From positions 7,906,501-7,970,500 of the forward strand of contig CANUEZ040000020.1 in the NCBI GenBank assembly GCA_948099385.1: a stretch of 64,000 nucleotides of DNA, in the 5' to 3' direction. This DNA is from Fasciola hepatica (taxonomy: Eukaryota; Platyhelminthes; Trematoda; Plagiorchiida; Fasciolidae). The stretch's first letter is position 1, and every line of letters starts with the position of its first letter. Position numbers and translations under genes: made by a program. The notes under the pieces were generated by a model. The model was not told the DNA's origin and made no database searches. It worked only from the letters and a program-made list of their open reading frames with translations. Of the stretch, positions 25,218 to 36,315 are shown in pieces.

Positions 25218-26204
25218 GTCCTGAATCAAAAAATCGGGAAGCTGCAAAGCGCCCTACGGAGTGCGCACTGTTTTTGGCTGGAATTTTATGGTAGTATAGA
25301 TGGAAGATGCGGCAAACAAATCTAAATCATTTGCGCTTTGGCGGAAAGGGTGAACCTCGAACAAGCACTCTCACGGCTGCGTAACGCCGAATTTGCCGAC
25401 CTGGCCATTGATGGAGACGCCCCGTCACGAGAAGATAGGTTGGCCTTGAAAGAAGTGGCCGAGAACGCCAAGTGTGTAATAGGTCCTTTCGCGGTTCCTG
25501 TCCCGTGGACACCCAACATGAAATCTATGCCAAACAGCCGAGAAATGGCTCTGAAAGGATTACGGTTCCTCAAAACCAGGCCAAATCGAGTACCACCCTT
25601 AGGGATAGAATGCATGCGAGCCATGCAACATAACATAGGCTTGGGTTATATAGAAAGAGTAGATACAGCCGTAGTCAGCGCAAACTTGGGGTGGTACCTG
25701 CTTCATCATCCTGTCGTGGACCCAAAGAGACCAGGGAAGGTCAGGGTGTTTTTCGACTGTGCCGCGAACTTCAGGGTGTGTTAGTCAACGACCATGTACT
25801 ACAGGGCCCAGACTGGACAACACCACTAGTCAAAGCTTTATGTCGTTTTCGGTTAGGAAAAGTAGTCGTCTCTGCGGACGTACGTGAAATGTTTCCACAA
25901 GTAAAGATGCCCGTTAAAGATGGGGACGCTTTTCGTCTTCTCTGGTGGCCTGAAAACGACGCAAATCGCGCACCTGACGAGCATAAGCTAACCGTTCATC
26001 CCTTTGGGGATGATATCATCTCCCTTCTGTGCTAATTTTGCTCTCCGGGGGACCCTAAAGCGTTTTGGCGGCACCCTCAATCTTTTGAGAAGAGCAGTGT
26101 ACCACTACTACGTGGGCGATATTTTGTGTTCCTTTGACGGCCCAAATACTGCCGTTCTACATATGTTGAAAAGAAAGGCCAGAGTTGCGACACAGCACGA
26201 CTGA
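25218..26204 (+). pseudogene. BEL/Pao reverse transcriptase, N-terminal part
   Basis: A 148-codon piece (25338-25784) carries MKSMPNSREMALKGLRFL, then WYLLHHPVVDPKRPGKVRVF and FDCAANF. After a frame change 25691-26035 continues with VLQGPDWTTPLVKALCRFR and VVSADVREMFPQVKMP (catalytic Asp of motif A) and WWPEN. A third piece (26004-26204) has SPFCANFALRGTLKRFGGT and YYVGDIL, where BEL/Pao elements have YVDD. The first catalytic aspartate of the YVDD box is thus replaced by glycine. Translation stops at 26204 where the Penelope fragment begins; the rest of RT and RNase H is absent. Confidence 0.85.
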
Positions 26205-27170
26205 TGTCCGGGACGATTTCCCTGCATCTCAGTATGGTGCATACTACAGAATGATACTGTTTATATAGGTTCATGTAAAACCACAATGTTCGACAAATAC
26301 AGGGTAAATCACAATAGTCAAGTTACGTCACCATGGTAAAGACACATTAGCAAAGAGCTGTTTCTGCTGACACGATATAGGTTTCCATCGATGTATGGCA
26401 ATAGCTTCAGAAGACCTCATAAGCCTGGTATTTTTTGCCATGTAAATGACCCGAAAGGCAGTGCTTCGGTCAGCTGGATATTGGGTTATCAGAAGACGAC
26501 AAGCGAGGCTGACGGCGGTATCTTATTGTTTCGAACAATTGTCATTATACCTTTGATCTGACCCTGATTGCATCACAAAACGTTTTACTTAATTCGGAAT
26601 GTGTTTAGTCACTCGGTTACGTAACTGCCGTTCTGTTCGACCCACGTAGGCTGCTCCGCAACTACATTGGAATCGGTAAATCGGATTCGATTTGGTGTAC
26701 AGAGGTGGACGTTGTTTCACCGAGGGAGTGAGGATCTCAGTCGTTCGACAAACAATTTTGAGGTCGGCTGCATAAAATGTTCGGGCAAGCGCTGATCCGA
26801 GTCGTCGTTTGAGCAGATAATTGACGTCATCACCTTTAAATGGAAGATGAAGGGTGACTAGTAATTTTTCTACTGAACAGTTTGTTTGCTTGACGACTTT
26901 AGGCTTGCTGTGCATTTCGATAAAAGCACCGAGATAAGCTTTTTCACTCAAGGCTCCTTTCAACTGTAGTAGTTCTCTATCGGTCACGTCAATCGTGTGC
27001 AGATACGTCGTGTTCTTTGAAATAGTGTTCGGACCAGGCCACGCTTATATTCCGCAGGCACAAAGTTGTCATAGTGCAAGTATTGGCCTGTCCAAGTTTC
27101 TTTTCGGTAAACCGGTCTCTCGACTGTTCCGTAGTTCCTTCTAGTCATATTATTGTCGAGATGCCTGATA
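26205..27170 (-). mobile_element. Penelope-like element fragment (RT end plus GIY-YIG endonuclease)
   Basis: Minus strand, read from about 27165: VYRKETWTGQYLHYDNFVPA then EYKRGLVRTLFQRTRRIC (27010-27125), typical of the end of Penelope-like RT. After one frame change a 132-codon piece (26589-26987) has LHLPFKGDDVNYLLKRRLG and IYRFQCSCGAAYVGRTERQL, the start of the GIY-YIG nuclease. The same frame continues past two TAA stops (26589 and 26523) through FRVIYMAKNTRLMRSSEAIA to a natural-looking end, SLPW plus stop, at 26328. So the C-terminus is complete, the 5' part is truncated, and it is a pseudogene. It lies inside the BEL/Pao element, antisense to it. Confidence 0.85.
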
Positions 27171-28317
27171 TACCATGTACATCGAGAAGAGGGACACCCA
27201 GGCTTAAACCACTTACTGAACAATATACGCCGACGATTTTGGCTGACGAAGGGACCAGCGACGGTCTCGCAAGTCGTAGGCAACTGCATCACTTCTCGTC
27301 GCCGGAGGGCGGTAGCAGGCCAACAAATGATGGCCCCCTTCCAGCCGTAAGAGTGCAACCGGGATAGTGCCCGTTCGCGGAAATTGGCGTCGACTGCTTT
27401 GGCCCGTTACTTGTACGACAACAGAGAAGCACCCAAAAGAGGTATGGCTGCCTGATAACATGTTTACAACCCAGAGTAGTCCATCTCGAAGTTGTGCATA
27501 GTATGACCACCGATTCATTTCTAATGGCCTTTCAAAGTTTCATCGCGAGGCGGGGGGTCCCCAAGAATGTATACTCAGACAATGGCTCGAACTTCGTTGG
27601 TGCTAATAAGGAGTTAGAGAAACGGTGAAACCGCCTGGGCCACGCAAAAATACAAAACAAGACCGTAGCAAAGGGGACAGGATGACACATCAACCCATCT
27701 TATGCCAGTCATCGCGGTGGCGATTGAGAGAAGCTGAGATGATCGACTAAGACAATACTCACGACCCTGACCTCACAACAAAACCTCGATGAAGAGACAC
27801 TGGCTACTTTAATAACAGAGGTGGAATGCATACTGAAATACAGACCTCTGGTGCCGATCCCCTTAGACCCGGAAGGCGAACCGGCACTCACTCCCAACGA
27901 CCTGTTATTATTGCGGTCAAACGCGGGAGCAATCACACAAAAAACCTGCGTGGAAAGTACATTATAGGATGGAAGCAAGTGAACCATCTGGCACAGGCTT
28001 TCTGGAAACGTTGGGAGAGGGAGTACTTACCGACCCTGCAGCCCCGGCAAAAGTGGATCTTCAAAGAGAGGTCGTTCAGAGGTGACGATGTCGTCATCCT
28101 CGTAAAGAGCCACTCACATAAAGACGAATGGCCGATTGGAGTGGCCAAGGACTGCAGTACAGAAATCGATGGCCTCGTGCGCACGGCGGTGGTGAGAACG
28201 AACAAAGGGGACGAATTGCGAGATATCCGTAAGATATGTTTGCTTGAAGACGACAATGGCGCGGGCGAAGTCGACGCTACAGACCAAGCTAAAATCAAGT
28301 CTACTGATACCAGTTGA
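27171..28317 (+). pseudogene. BEL/Pao integrase remnant
   Basis: The zinc-binding N-terminus is at 27177-27350 (HVHREEGHPGLNHLLNN, then ATVSQVVGNCITSRRRRAV; the CxxC second cysteine is now Ser). The catalytic core is open from about 27369 to 27629 with GVDCFGPLLV (first Asp) and VYSDNGSNFVGANKE (second Asp). It then stops, and the region that should hold the catalytic Glu is scrambled. A piece near 27790-27930 in another frame has a RPLVPIPLDP-type motif. The C-terminal domain is open at 27826-28317: FWKRWEREYLPTLQPRQKW, then GDDVVIL and WPIGVAKD (DUF5641 type). It is broken by two frame changes. Confidence 0.85.
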
Positions 28318-28700
28318 AGCTGAATCTACTTATTTACCCCTCATGCCTTCTCCAGTAAGTCCAAACCCTTCACACAGCCTTTGAAGTATATTTGTGTCAA
28401 ATTTCATACGGTTTCCACGATTTACAATGGAGTTAGTTGTCCCGTGGTTAATGGAAGGCAAGGCTCTGGTTATCGCGGTTATCACGCGGTGCCGGGCGAG
28501 TGGCCTGCACATAGTAAGAGAGATTTACAAACCCGTGCGATAAGGGGCCAGCACGGTAGTTGATCACTGCTGTTCACAGTGTAGATCATGGTCACTCTAA
28601 ATTAGACTGACCTCGGCCTAAATAAACAATGAAATACCGCAAAACATTCTTCATTGTTATAGTTTGCATACTGGTAACGTGTTCATTGGCCACATGTGCA
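28318..28700. other. Downstream flank of BEL/Pao element; no gene recognised
   Basis: The 3' LTR should lie here. No direct repeat of this stretch was found upstream of 23.6 kb by eye, so LTR borders are not called. AT-rich, with an AATAAA at 28621-28626. Confidence 0.25.
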
Positions 28701-28958
28701 TCACCGTGCCCAGGTAGTATCCTCATCTACTTCGGCTAAAGCGCCCTTTGTACGACGAATTCTGCATACATCTTCCCTGACAGAGGAATCTTGTACTTCC
28801 AAAATTCTTTTGCAATTTTTTCTGTACCTCTCGTACTTCATATCGTTGAGGCCCTGGCACCGTAAAAAGTCCACTGAGACGACATAAGTTTCCATATAGG
28901 CTTTTTCCATGTTCACCATCACCGGGGCCTTTCCCCCCGAGGACAAAGGCTTTATCAT
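28701..28958 (-). pseudogene. Unidentified old open frame, 85 codons
   Basis: A lysine/arginine- and glutamate-rich piece with MEKAYMETYVVSVDFLRCQG and DMKYERYRKNCKRILEVQDS. Its composition looks like a real soluble protein, not a chance frame, but I cannot assign a family and it lacks an upstream start in context. The next two unidentified minus-strand frames lie upstream of it (29396-30016 and 31856-32374), so the three may be pieces of one decayed element or gene. Confidence 0.35.
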
Positions 28959-29395
28959 TTGCTTAGTGTGGCCGCAATAGGTTCAACACACCGCTTTAAC
29001 CCCCCGATCGTCCATGTACTAATGGCCTATCCTAAATACCGTGAGATACTGCTGTCGACTGAAAAATATACCATGGTATTGATTGATTTATCATGACAAT
29101 AAACGTCTACACCCCCATCGAAACTGATAGCCTCAGGCGGACCTTTAAACTGCGGCAGGGACGCCTTAGGCTTTCTGTATCCTAAGCAGCCTAAGGCGGC
29201 CTTTATGCCACCGGCAACATCGTCACATGATGCTGATTTCCTACTTGAACTTGTCACAAGGGTTTTCTAAGCAACGTCCGTACCATTATTGGATGCTCCA
29301 AATTTTCTGACGGGCCTTCAGTGGGCACAGCATATTGACTCACTGGCAGCCTAGCAGTGTCGCAATTGGATGTTCACGCTAATTTGTAGGTACGG
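28959..29395. other. No gene recognised
   Basis: It contains only a short minus-strand frame (29027-29257, 76 aa) without a recognisable motif. It may be part of the same decayed minus-strand sequence as its neighbours. Confidence 0.3.
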
Positions 29396-30016
29396 CTACA
29401 AAAATTGTCCACCGTCTACCAACAATACGTGGGCAGTCGGGACCAGCACACTTTGTAAACCTAGCTGGGTGCGACGGTGAACTATTAACCATCCAGCTGC
29501 CTTCCAAGGGGACAGTGAACGGACTAGAATGATATGGATGTCATATCCAGCGGCCAAAGGCGCGTACGCACTAGGCCCACCGAAGAAATCGGTACGGTTC
29601 TCCATCCCTTGTTTAGCCTTGAGCCAGTACAGCACAGGTTTACCCATTTCTCTGAACCCAGCTTCTTCCGCGTTTTCTGAGCTCTCCAGGACGTGCACAA
29701 ACAAATCCACTGACGGAGACGTGTTAGACAATCCAGCTTCCGCATACCGACTCTCTACTCCTCACCCATCAAAAGTAAATATGCCGGGGCCAGCACTCGT
29801 CCTAAAAATGTAACCCGCCTGCATATAATCAAATTCCAGCCATGCAGGCTTGAAGCCGTCTATTGTGCCTCGAGGAAAACGCCCTCTTGAGGTGTTACAC
29901 TGAGCTAAACTCCAATCTACGATAATAATCTCAGAATTGAGAGAACTGGTTAACCGGTCACCCCATTCCCTTATGGCATACTCGTAAATGACGCCACTCC
30001 CATCCCCGAGAATAGC
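29396..30016 (-). pseudogene. Unidentified minus-strand reading frame with one internal stop
   Basis: Between the stop at 30017-30019 and that at 29396-29398 one frame stays open for about 205 codons, broken only by a single TGA at 29762-29764. It reads protein-like throughout: ILGDGSGVIYEYAIREWGDR, then SEIIIVDWSLAQCN, GFKPAWLEFDYMQAGYIFRT, and after the stop EEAGFREMGKPVLYWLKAKQ and GGPSAYAPLAAGYDIHIILV. A methionine start is not evident. I do not recognise the family. One stop in this length, with balanced composition, suggests a former gene or transposon ORF and not chance. Confidence 0.4.
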
Positions 30017-31855
30017 CTAAAAAGGCGTACCTGACCAACCTTTCTTCACCACCATAGCGTGCCACAAAGAGTAACCAAAGCAATAGAGCTTGTTAGATCC
30101 GCGAGCCAATTGGAATGCTATGGAGTGGCCCCGGTGTTCAGACCAGTACTGGAGTTACGCACAACGTCAGAAAACGAAGTTAAAACCAGCATAAGACTTA
30201 TAAGCATATATATATGATACTTCGTCGGAATAATAATTACAAGATAACGAGTCGTACAAACCTAAACTCATGGCGTCTTCCACTGAGTTCACCGGTCATC
30301 AGTATCTCAGATACCGTACGGGAACGAGAAACGACAATCCAGGGCCAGCAGGCCAGTTCAACCGACCAAAGTTCCGATTGCCAAACAAGGCCAACTGGTT
30401 TGGTAGAACCGAAACTTCGGTCCAAGAGTCACACTCCGTTCATTCTAGGGTAAGGGTAGGAAACCCAAATCAAGTGACCATTGTCAAACGGGGCCAACAC
30501 GCGCCGTATCCGTATAAAAGGTCACTGCTACAGGGTGCGCAAAGAATAACTTGTGAGGCGTGTGTGTGTGTGCATGCACTCGTGTGTCATTTTGTGTGCG
30601 TGAGAGGGATGATCAAATTGGTCAATGACGAGTCGCACTGAAAGCGGATCATAAAGAAAATAAGCGGCTGCCTCGCGCAAGGCGAAACGGAACGATCTGG
30701 CAAATAGTCGCGACAGATTCAGCACCTCCACCCGCAAACGGTATGTGTTCCCTCCCCTCCGCCCGCTCCCATACACATTTCGAACAACTCCATGCAAAAA
30801 TATACTGCTCGCTCTTGCCGCGATCAAAGCCGTAGAAGTGGTGTGATCCCTACCCACTAGATGTCGCCCCACCGGTCGTGGGCACCCCCCAGCAGACGTG
30901 GTTACGAATACCCGTAGCACACGTCCCGCGGGTGTTCACAATGCAGCTTCAAGAAGGCCTCCATTTATTTCATTCGTGATGTTTGTGCCAACTCCCTTCA
31001 ACCCTTTCTTGCAGGGCTTATTCTCACCCAAAATCAGGGACATTCCATCTACCTGGACACTTTTTCATTTTCAGTGCTTAACGTGAGTCAGTATTCTGGC
31101 AGCCACCTCCAATGAAACGTCTGATAGGACTTGACCTTGCCTCCAGTAACGCGTGTACCGAAGCAGTAGAACTCCTGTTCCGATGATATCAGAAATATCC
31201 ATCGGTAGTAATGGACAACTAGGTGACTGAGCCCTGGGAGAACCCGGGCAACCAAAGATCACGACTTGGGGGTGGGTGGATGGTCTTTATTATAAGCTCC
31301 ACCCCCGTCAGGTAGGTAATCAGCAACTCCTCAGACGCTGTCCCTGTGGAGGACATATACTGAAAGTGCTTTGTAGTTTTCTACATGCTTTCTGGATGTG
31401 GTTATATTTGACGTTTTCTTTCTAACCTTGACAATATGCAACACTTTTGCAAGTTTGCCTTTTGTGTGAGACATTCGAATTTGGCCTTGAACAGCTTCTG
31501 ACTGCCCTTCTTGGACCACAAGATGTAAGGCCATTGGGTTGAACCGTTAGGTCTACTTGGAAGCGAGCATGAGTTTTTACGTATTTTTACTTTTTGGGAG
31601 TTTCATTTTAGTGCCGTAGAAACTACGAATCAAACATTTTCCAGTTTTGGGACTCGTGTGAATTAGCTACGTATAGCTCAAAAAGCAGCTCCTGTGGGCA
31701 GCCGTCTGTTTCAGCGATATAATGCTGAAAATTTTTCCGAAAGAGCGTACAATCCGCCCAGCAATCCGCCCAGGTGGCTGGAGTACGGAGGATTAATACA
31801 CCTTTCAACTTCATCAGGTAGCATCTCAAATCAAACTCAGCTTTTCTCCAAACCT
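30017..31855. other. No gene recognised
   Basis: It holds a 13-base (GT) run at 30560-30572 and short open frames on both strands (up to 130 aa at 30528-30920, -) with no motif. Nothing repeated within the window was seen here. Confidence 0.3.
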
Positions 31856-32374
31856 CTATGTTATTGCCGAATTTCTACCTCTGCCCCTATAGAGTTTTAA
31901 ACCTGAGCGAAGTGGACTCGTGTGAGACATCTCCCTCTGCCCAAAAACTGGTAGACAGCAATGAGAAACGAATTGCTCAACGAAAGGGCCTATTTTTCCA
32001 GTAGCCGGAGTGTGAGGGCATGGGGTATTATTGGAAGACTTCTTTACTACGCGTGACATTTTGGAATGTGAAGAAGACTCTTTGTGTGAAGTAGGACAGT
32101 AAACACCAGCTAAATCCGGGTTAAACGTGGCGAACGTGGAGTGTAAGTGTACATCTGATAAACGAGGGTCACCTGAGCCCTGAGCGCGAAACTGCGCTAC
32201 ACCACGTTGTCTTTCGAGCTGTTGTTGGTCTGGTTTCCACTGAGCTGTCCAGGGGGATAAAAAAATAGTCCGCAACAATACCTTTCGAACTTTATTTAAC
32301 TCGGGGATTTTTTCTGAACCATAAACTCTGAGGCAACCAGCTGATCTAAAAATTGCCTTTGAGGCAGCTTCCAA
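31856..32374 (-). pseudogene. Unidentified 172-codon open frame, possible ORF1-type remnant
   Basis: The longest unassigned open frame in the window. It starts MEAASKAIFRSAGCLRVYGS and continues with LLRTIFLSPWTAQWKPDQQ and LERQRGVAQFRAQG, then a serine/threonine/proline-rich tail. A basic RNA-binding-like N-terminal half with a disordered tail is what LINE ORF1 proteins look like, and the reading appears to continue upstream of the ATG, after a stop, with GMLLKRIFKGMEVDVMIMKN. It is not similar to the ORF1 of copies D, E, F or H. Family membership is a guess; it could also be a host gene fragment. Confidence 0.35.
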
Positions 32375-33079
32375 ACTGTCAACTTAGGATAAATGAGAGT
32401 TTTTCATTATCATCACGTCCACCTCCATTCCCTTAAAAATTCTCTTCAGAAGCATGCCAAAAGCGACTACCTTCCGCTCAAGCTATCGAATCGCAAACTG
32501 TGTTCAATCCACGACCACTGTAATCTCCCAAATCCACGCAGCTTTAGTACCATGCTCGGTGCCGTTAGTTGATAAATGCTGTGAGGCTTGTGTCAAATTT
32601 AGGGCACTTGAACAAATCTAGCGCCCTTGAAAAGAGAGTTACTTATCTTAGGTGGTGCGCAAACTGCATTGTAACCGCTTGCATTCAAGGTTGACTCTTC
32701 AGAACAGCCAAACATCCAAGGTTTACTACCGGCAGGTCGCTTCCTTGAGTCACTTGCTTCCGAAGCTCGTCAAAGGGTTAGAAGATCCAAAAATGCCATA
32801 GACTTAAATGTTCCGTATCGTCTTCCACTTTTATAGTGCTGTCGATAGGACACACGATTACAGAGACTAACACATTTTTTACCTGAACAAAAACCGAGTT
32901 TGTTGGCGCCACCTGCTCGGCCTGTGTACACAGCCTGCATGCCGTTGCGCTTCTCCAGTACATACGTTGCCCTGCTTCAGCTTTTTGAGTTCTGCTCCCC
33001 TGCTCCCTGCGGAATATAAATTCGTTATCTTGCCACCAACCGAGGACCAGAGGCTGTAGGCTCTATACGGGAGCAGGTC
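32375..33079. other. No gene recognised
   Basis: Between the unidentified minus-strand frame and the start of recognisable LINE copy E. No motif or repeat is visible. Part may be the eroded 5' end of copy E ORF1, but I could not align it. Confidence 0.3.
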
Positions 33080-34329
33080 CCGATCTTACTTAGGATAACC
33101 CTAAACTTTCTTCGAATAAGCAATCTTTGCTTCTGGCTTCCAATGTGTCACACTATGAGTGCTGCTGTATAAGAATGAGAAAGAAGTCACAGTTGTATAT
33201 GTGTTCGCCTCCGTTGCTGATCCGTGAGGGAAAAATTGTCACGGAACTGATCAGAAAGAGGCAGGCTGTCGCCAAGGCCACCGCATTCGAAAGCATGAAA
33301 ATTGTCGCCGAGAAAACTCCTTGCACAAGAATGTTTTTAAGTCGGCAATCGGCAGTCCGGCATGACCACTAGCTTCCGATTCAAAGTCGCCCAACCCCCC
33401 TTAACAGCCTACCACAGTTGACACATTCACACCACATCCATAGACCCGTCCGCCGCTGGTGAATATGGACCGCGGCTTATCGCTCTCGCCACCAACTCCT
33501 CGGAGCCCATCAAAACGGCTTCACGCTGCAACTCAATCTCCACCGCTTTCTATGGTGTACACCAGTAACCGGGTTATACGGTCTTTCCCCACAGACAGCT
33601 ACCGCTCAGGTATTGGCTTGTCTTCCAAGCAAGCAGAGAAGAGACCGCTTGCAACTCGCCACTCTGTACCAATCATTCGGCAACAACGTAGCCTCCAGCA
33701 GAGCTGAATCCTCCGTCCTCGTTGTTTACCGTGGCGAGGATCATCTTTCCATCTACATCACGTCGCCCCCAGTTTGCATCAAAAACCGACCTAGGACCTC
33801 TCGAGTATCTCCTAAACAATTTTTCCCCAAACCACCATTTCCATCATCGGTATACCCTCTAGAACTGGTCGTTCTTCCATCAGTAGTCCGCCCTTGCTCT
33901 TAAGTCTGCTTGAGGGGACCCATTCAGCCAAACCCAGAGCATTGCGACCACTTACTCAAATATTACCACCAGTCTGTCTACCGATACACCACCGTATCGC
34001 ATACTTGCCCCTGTGCTTACCACCACCATTCAAACCTTATCAGTTTCCAGTGTACCACATACAACGTTCGTTGTACCCGCTCCGCGTCTCACCCAACCGG
34101 CACCAGTTACCAGACCTCCCTCTACGCCTCCTCCCCCTTATCCCACCAAATTGGCTACCCCGGCCTATCCACGGCAGTTTATCGTCAACAACCTGCTCAC
34201 ATTGGGCTCTTGCCTTACCCAACCGACCGGGGTATATCTCATGTCTACCTTGTACTGAAACAAACTAACCAGTTTTCCTTAATTAGCCCTGGAAAAAACG
34301 TCCCTAAAACAAAGCTTTACCCCGGCTGA
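33080..34329 (+). pseudogene. LINE ORF1, copy E, truncated and broken
   Basis: The open piece 33127-33372 (NVSHYECCCIRMRKKSQLYM, then AVAKATAFESMKIVAEKTP) matches the end of the RNA-binding region of ORF1 in copies D and F. A proline/serine-rich piece follows at 33459-33707 (DRGLSLSPPTPRSPSKRLHA, then SSKQAEK, shared with copy D). More proline/tyrosine/histidine-rich pieces run to about 34329. The N-terminal about 130 residues are missing or too decayed to align. Confidence 0.7.
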
Positions 34330-36315
34330 AGCCTCACGACGTGATCCCTATTGGCGGCATAACAACCGATACACCAACTCGTATTTCATCCACAAAGCAG
34401 ATCCTCTCCCCCGTAGCTTCATACCATATTTCTAATTTCCACCCACCCTACACTGGTTCTTTGCTTCAGGCTCCTTCCCTAATCCTTAACGAACCTCTCC
34501 CTGCCTTGTTTGTTGGTACCATGGCGACCGACTAGTCCAAAGTTTCCAGTCGAATGCAGAACCCACTACCCCGATCATGTCACCTGTCTTACCAGCTCTC
34601 TTCCAATCTTTACTGGCCGTTCTTATACTGGCCAAATGTCCCTCTATTGGTAATCAACCTTTGAGCACGGCAATCTACCCGGAACTGTTTATTCCACCTC
34701 GTCAGCACCAGGGCTGGCAGTACCCCCACCTATATCTCCTTCGGTTTCAGCGTTCACACATCTACCTGTTGCTGCAGTGTGAGATAGCACAACACATGTG
34801 TCCTTTTTTGTCATCAACACTCTCATCACGGAAAAGATGCTTAAAGCAGACTCTCCGGACTGAGACGTTGCCATATCTGGTTAAGAGAATCTCAGTGATT
34901 CTAAAATGCATCGTCGAGGGTAGGCTTGCCTAATACATTGCAAAGAATATTTTCCTGTTTCTTTGATGCAACATCCAGCCCCTGGTGCCTCTGATGACTC
35001 ATTCTGGGTAACAGTTAAATTGCAGTCGCAGAACTCTTGTTTGGATGCATTTATCGATCACCTGAATCAACTACGGGTAATATTGTGCATATAATTGCCG
35101 CCTCCCATATTGCCTCCGCCTACCCCATCGACCACAAGTTAATAGCAGGTGATTCCAACGCTTCAGAAGTATGTTGGCCATCACTCTCTGGCCCAATGCG
35201 TTATCGGGATTCCGTTAACTTTAAACACCTTGGTGGATGGACCCAACTCGTTCAGTCACCCACTAAAGAAAATGACACCCTGGATCTGTTTTTCCAAGGG
35301 CTTGATGCGGTGACCACCTCTGCGGGGGAATGGCTCCTCCAGATGTTACCACAGAGAAGCTTCGAGTTCTTTCTCTGTAGAAACGTGGTCGTTTTCTTTG
35401 AACCGTCCATCAGACCATATCATCTAGCTGTCCGGAGCTGCCTTTCAAACATAATCAGCTCTTAAAATTGGGATACACCATTTCTTTCGCCCGCTCCTCA
35501 AGTGGTAGCAGATCAGCTATATTCTATTTCTAATCAGTGTTTAAACACCATCAACCCAGCTGTGCCACCTCTGGTGAACTCCAAAGCAAAATACTCGCGC
35601 ATCTGAGGTGCCAACTCTCAAAACTTCGACGACTTGCACTCAAAACTTCGGGGGCTATCGGTATTTATCCAAACGGACCGACTGTCAGCAACAATCAAAT
35701 CACAAACCGAACTCATGCTTAGCCAGCAAGTGTCAAATGCTTTATGCCACCCCAAGAAGACCGAAATCCTGAGTAAGCTGATGAGAGCAAGAAACTCCCA
35801 ACCGCGCAAGATTATACCTTTCGCTACTGTCAACAACTCCCATCTGGATAAACTGGAAGACAAAGTTGAATCCCGCACGGCATTTTTCATTTCAGCCCCA
35901 ACTTCCGGTATAATTACTTCTGGAGCACGCTCTGCAAGCTTACCCACTAAGGCTGTATTCACAAATTCGTTTTACCCCGATGATATTTCTCCACTTGTAG
36001 TCTCTATGGTACCATCTCACCTCCCAGGCCCGGACGGTATTCCACCAACTGCTTTCGCTCTGGGTGGTCCCGACCTTCCTATATTTCGACCCTGTTTATT
36101 CAAATTATCTGCGAAATATGGCTCGTTTATTGCTTAACGGAAAACATCTACGGCTATCCCCTTGCAAAAATGGCTCCTTTTGTGTTCACGAAAATTATGG
36201 TCCTATCGTTCATACATCAACTATCTCCAGAACCATCGAGAGGCTTAATAAAATTAAGATAATGGTTCTACCAACTAACTTGCTCGACATTCTACTCGTC
36301 AAGTTAACTTCTTGA
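34330..36315 (+). pseudogene. LINE ORF2, copy E, lacking most of RT
   Basis: The leader at 34341-34535 contains GGITTDTPTRISSTKQ and SNFHPPYTGS, shared with copy D. The endonuclease C-terminal half is at 35037-35465 (FGCIYRSPESTTGN, KLIAGDSNASEVCWPS, KHLGGWTQLV). The linker and pre-RT block follow at 35634-36137 (SHLPGPDGIPPTAFALGGPD). Then YGPIVHTSTISRTIERLNKI (36200-36260) marks the first RT segment, after which homology stops at about 36315. No catalytic Asp of the palm survives, since that region is deleted. Confidence 0.8.

Larger units (their letters stand above)
23611..28317 (+). mobile_element. BEL/Pao LTR retrotransposon, broken, internal region only
   Basis: Gag, aspartic protease, reverse transcriptase and integrase segments occur in the order and with the sequence signatures of the BEL/Pao superfamily. 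Most of RT's C-terminal part and RNase H is missing, and an antisense Penelope-like fragment sits at that point (about 26205-27170). Every gene contains stops or frame changes. No flanking LTR pair was recognised. This is an old copy of a retrotransposon and cannot be functional. Confidence 0.85.

Noticed and set aside
23100..28700. LTR pair for the BEL/Pao element
   Set aside because: Compared 23.1-23.6 kb with 28.3-28.7 kb by eye; no shared block long enough to call.
30560..30572. (GT)n run as a regulatory Z-DNA site
   Set aside because: Only 13 bases long; too short to claim anything.
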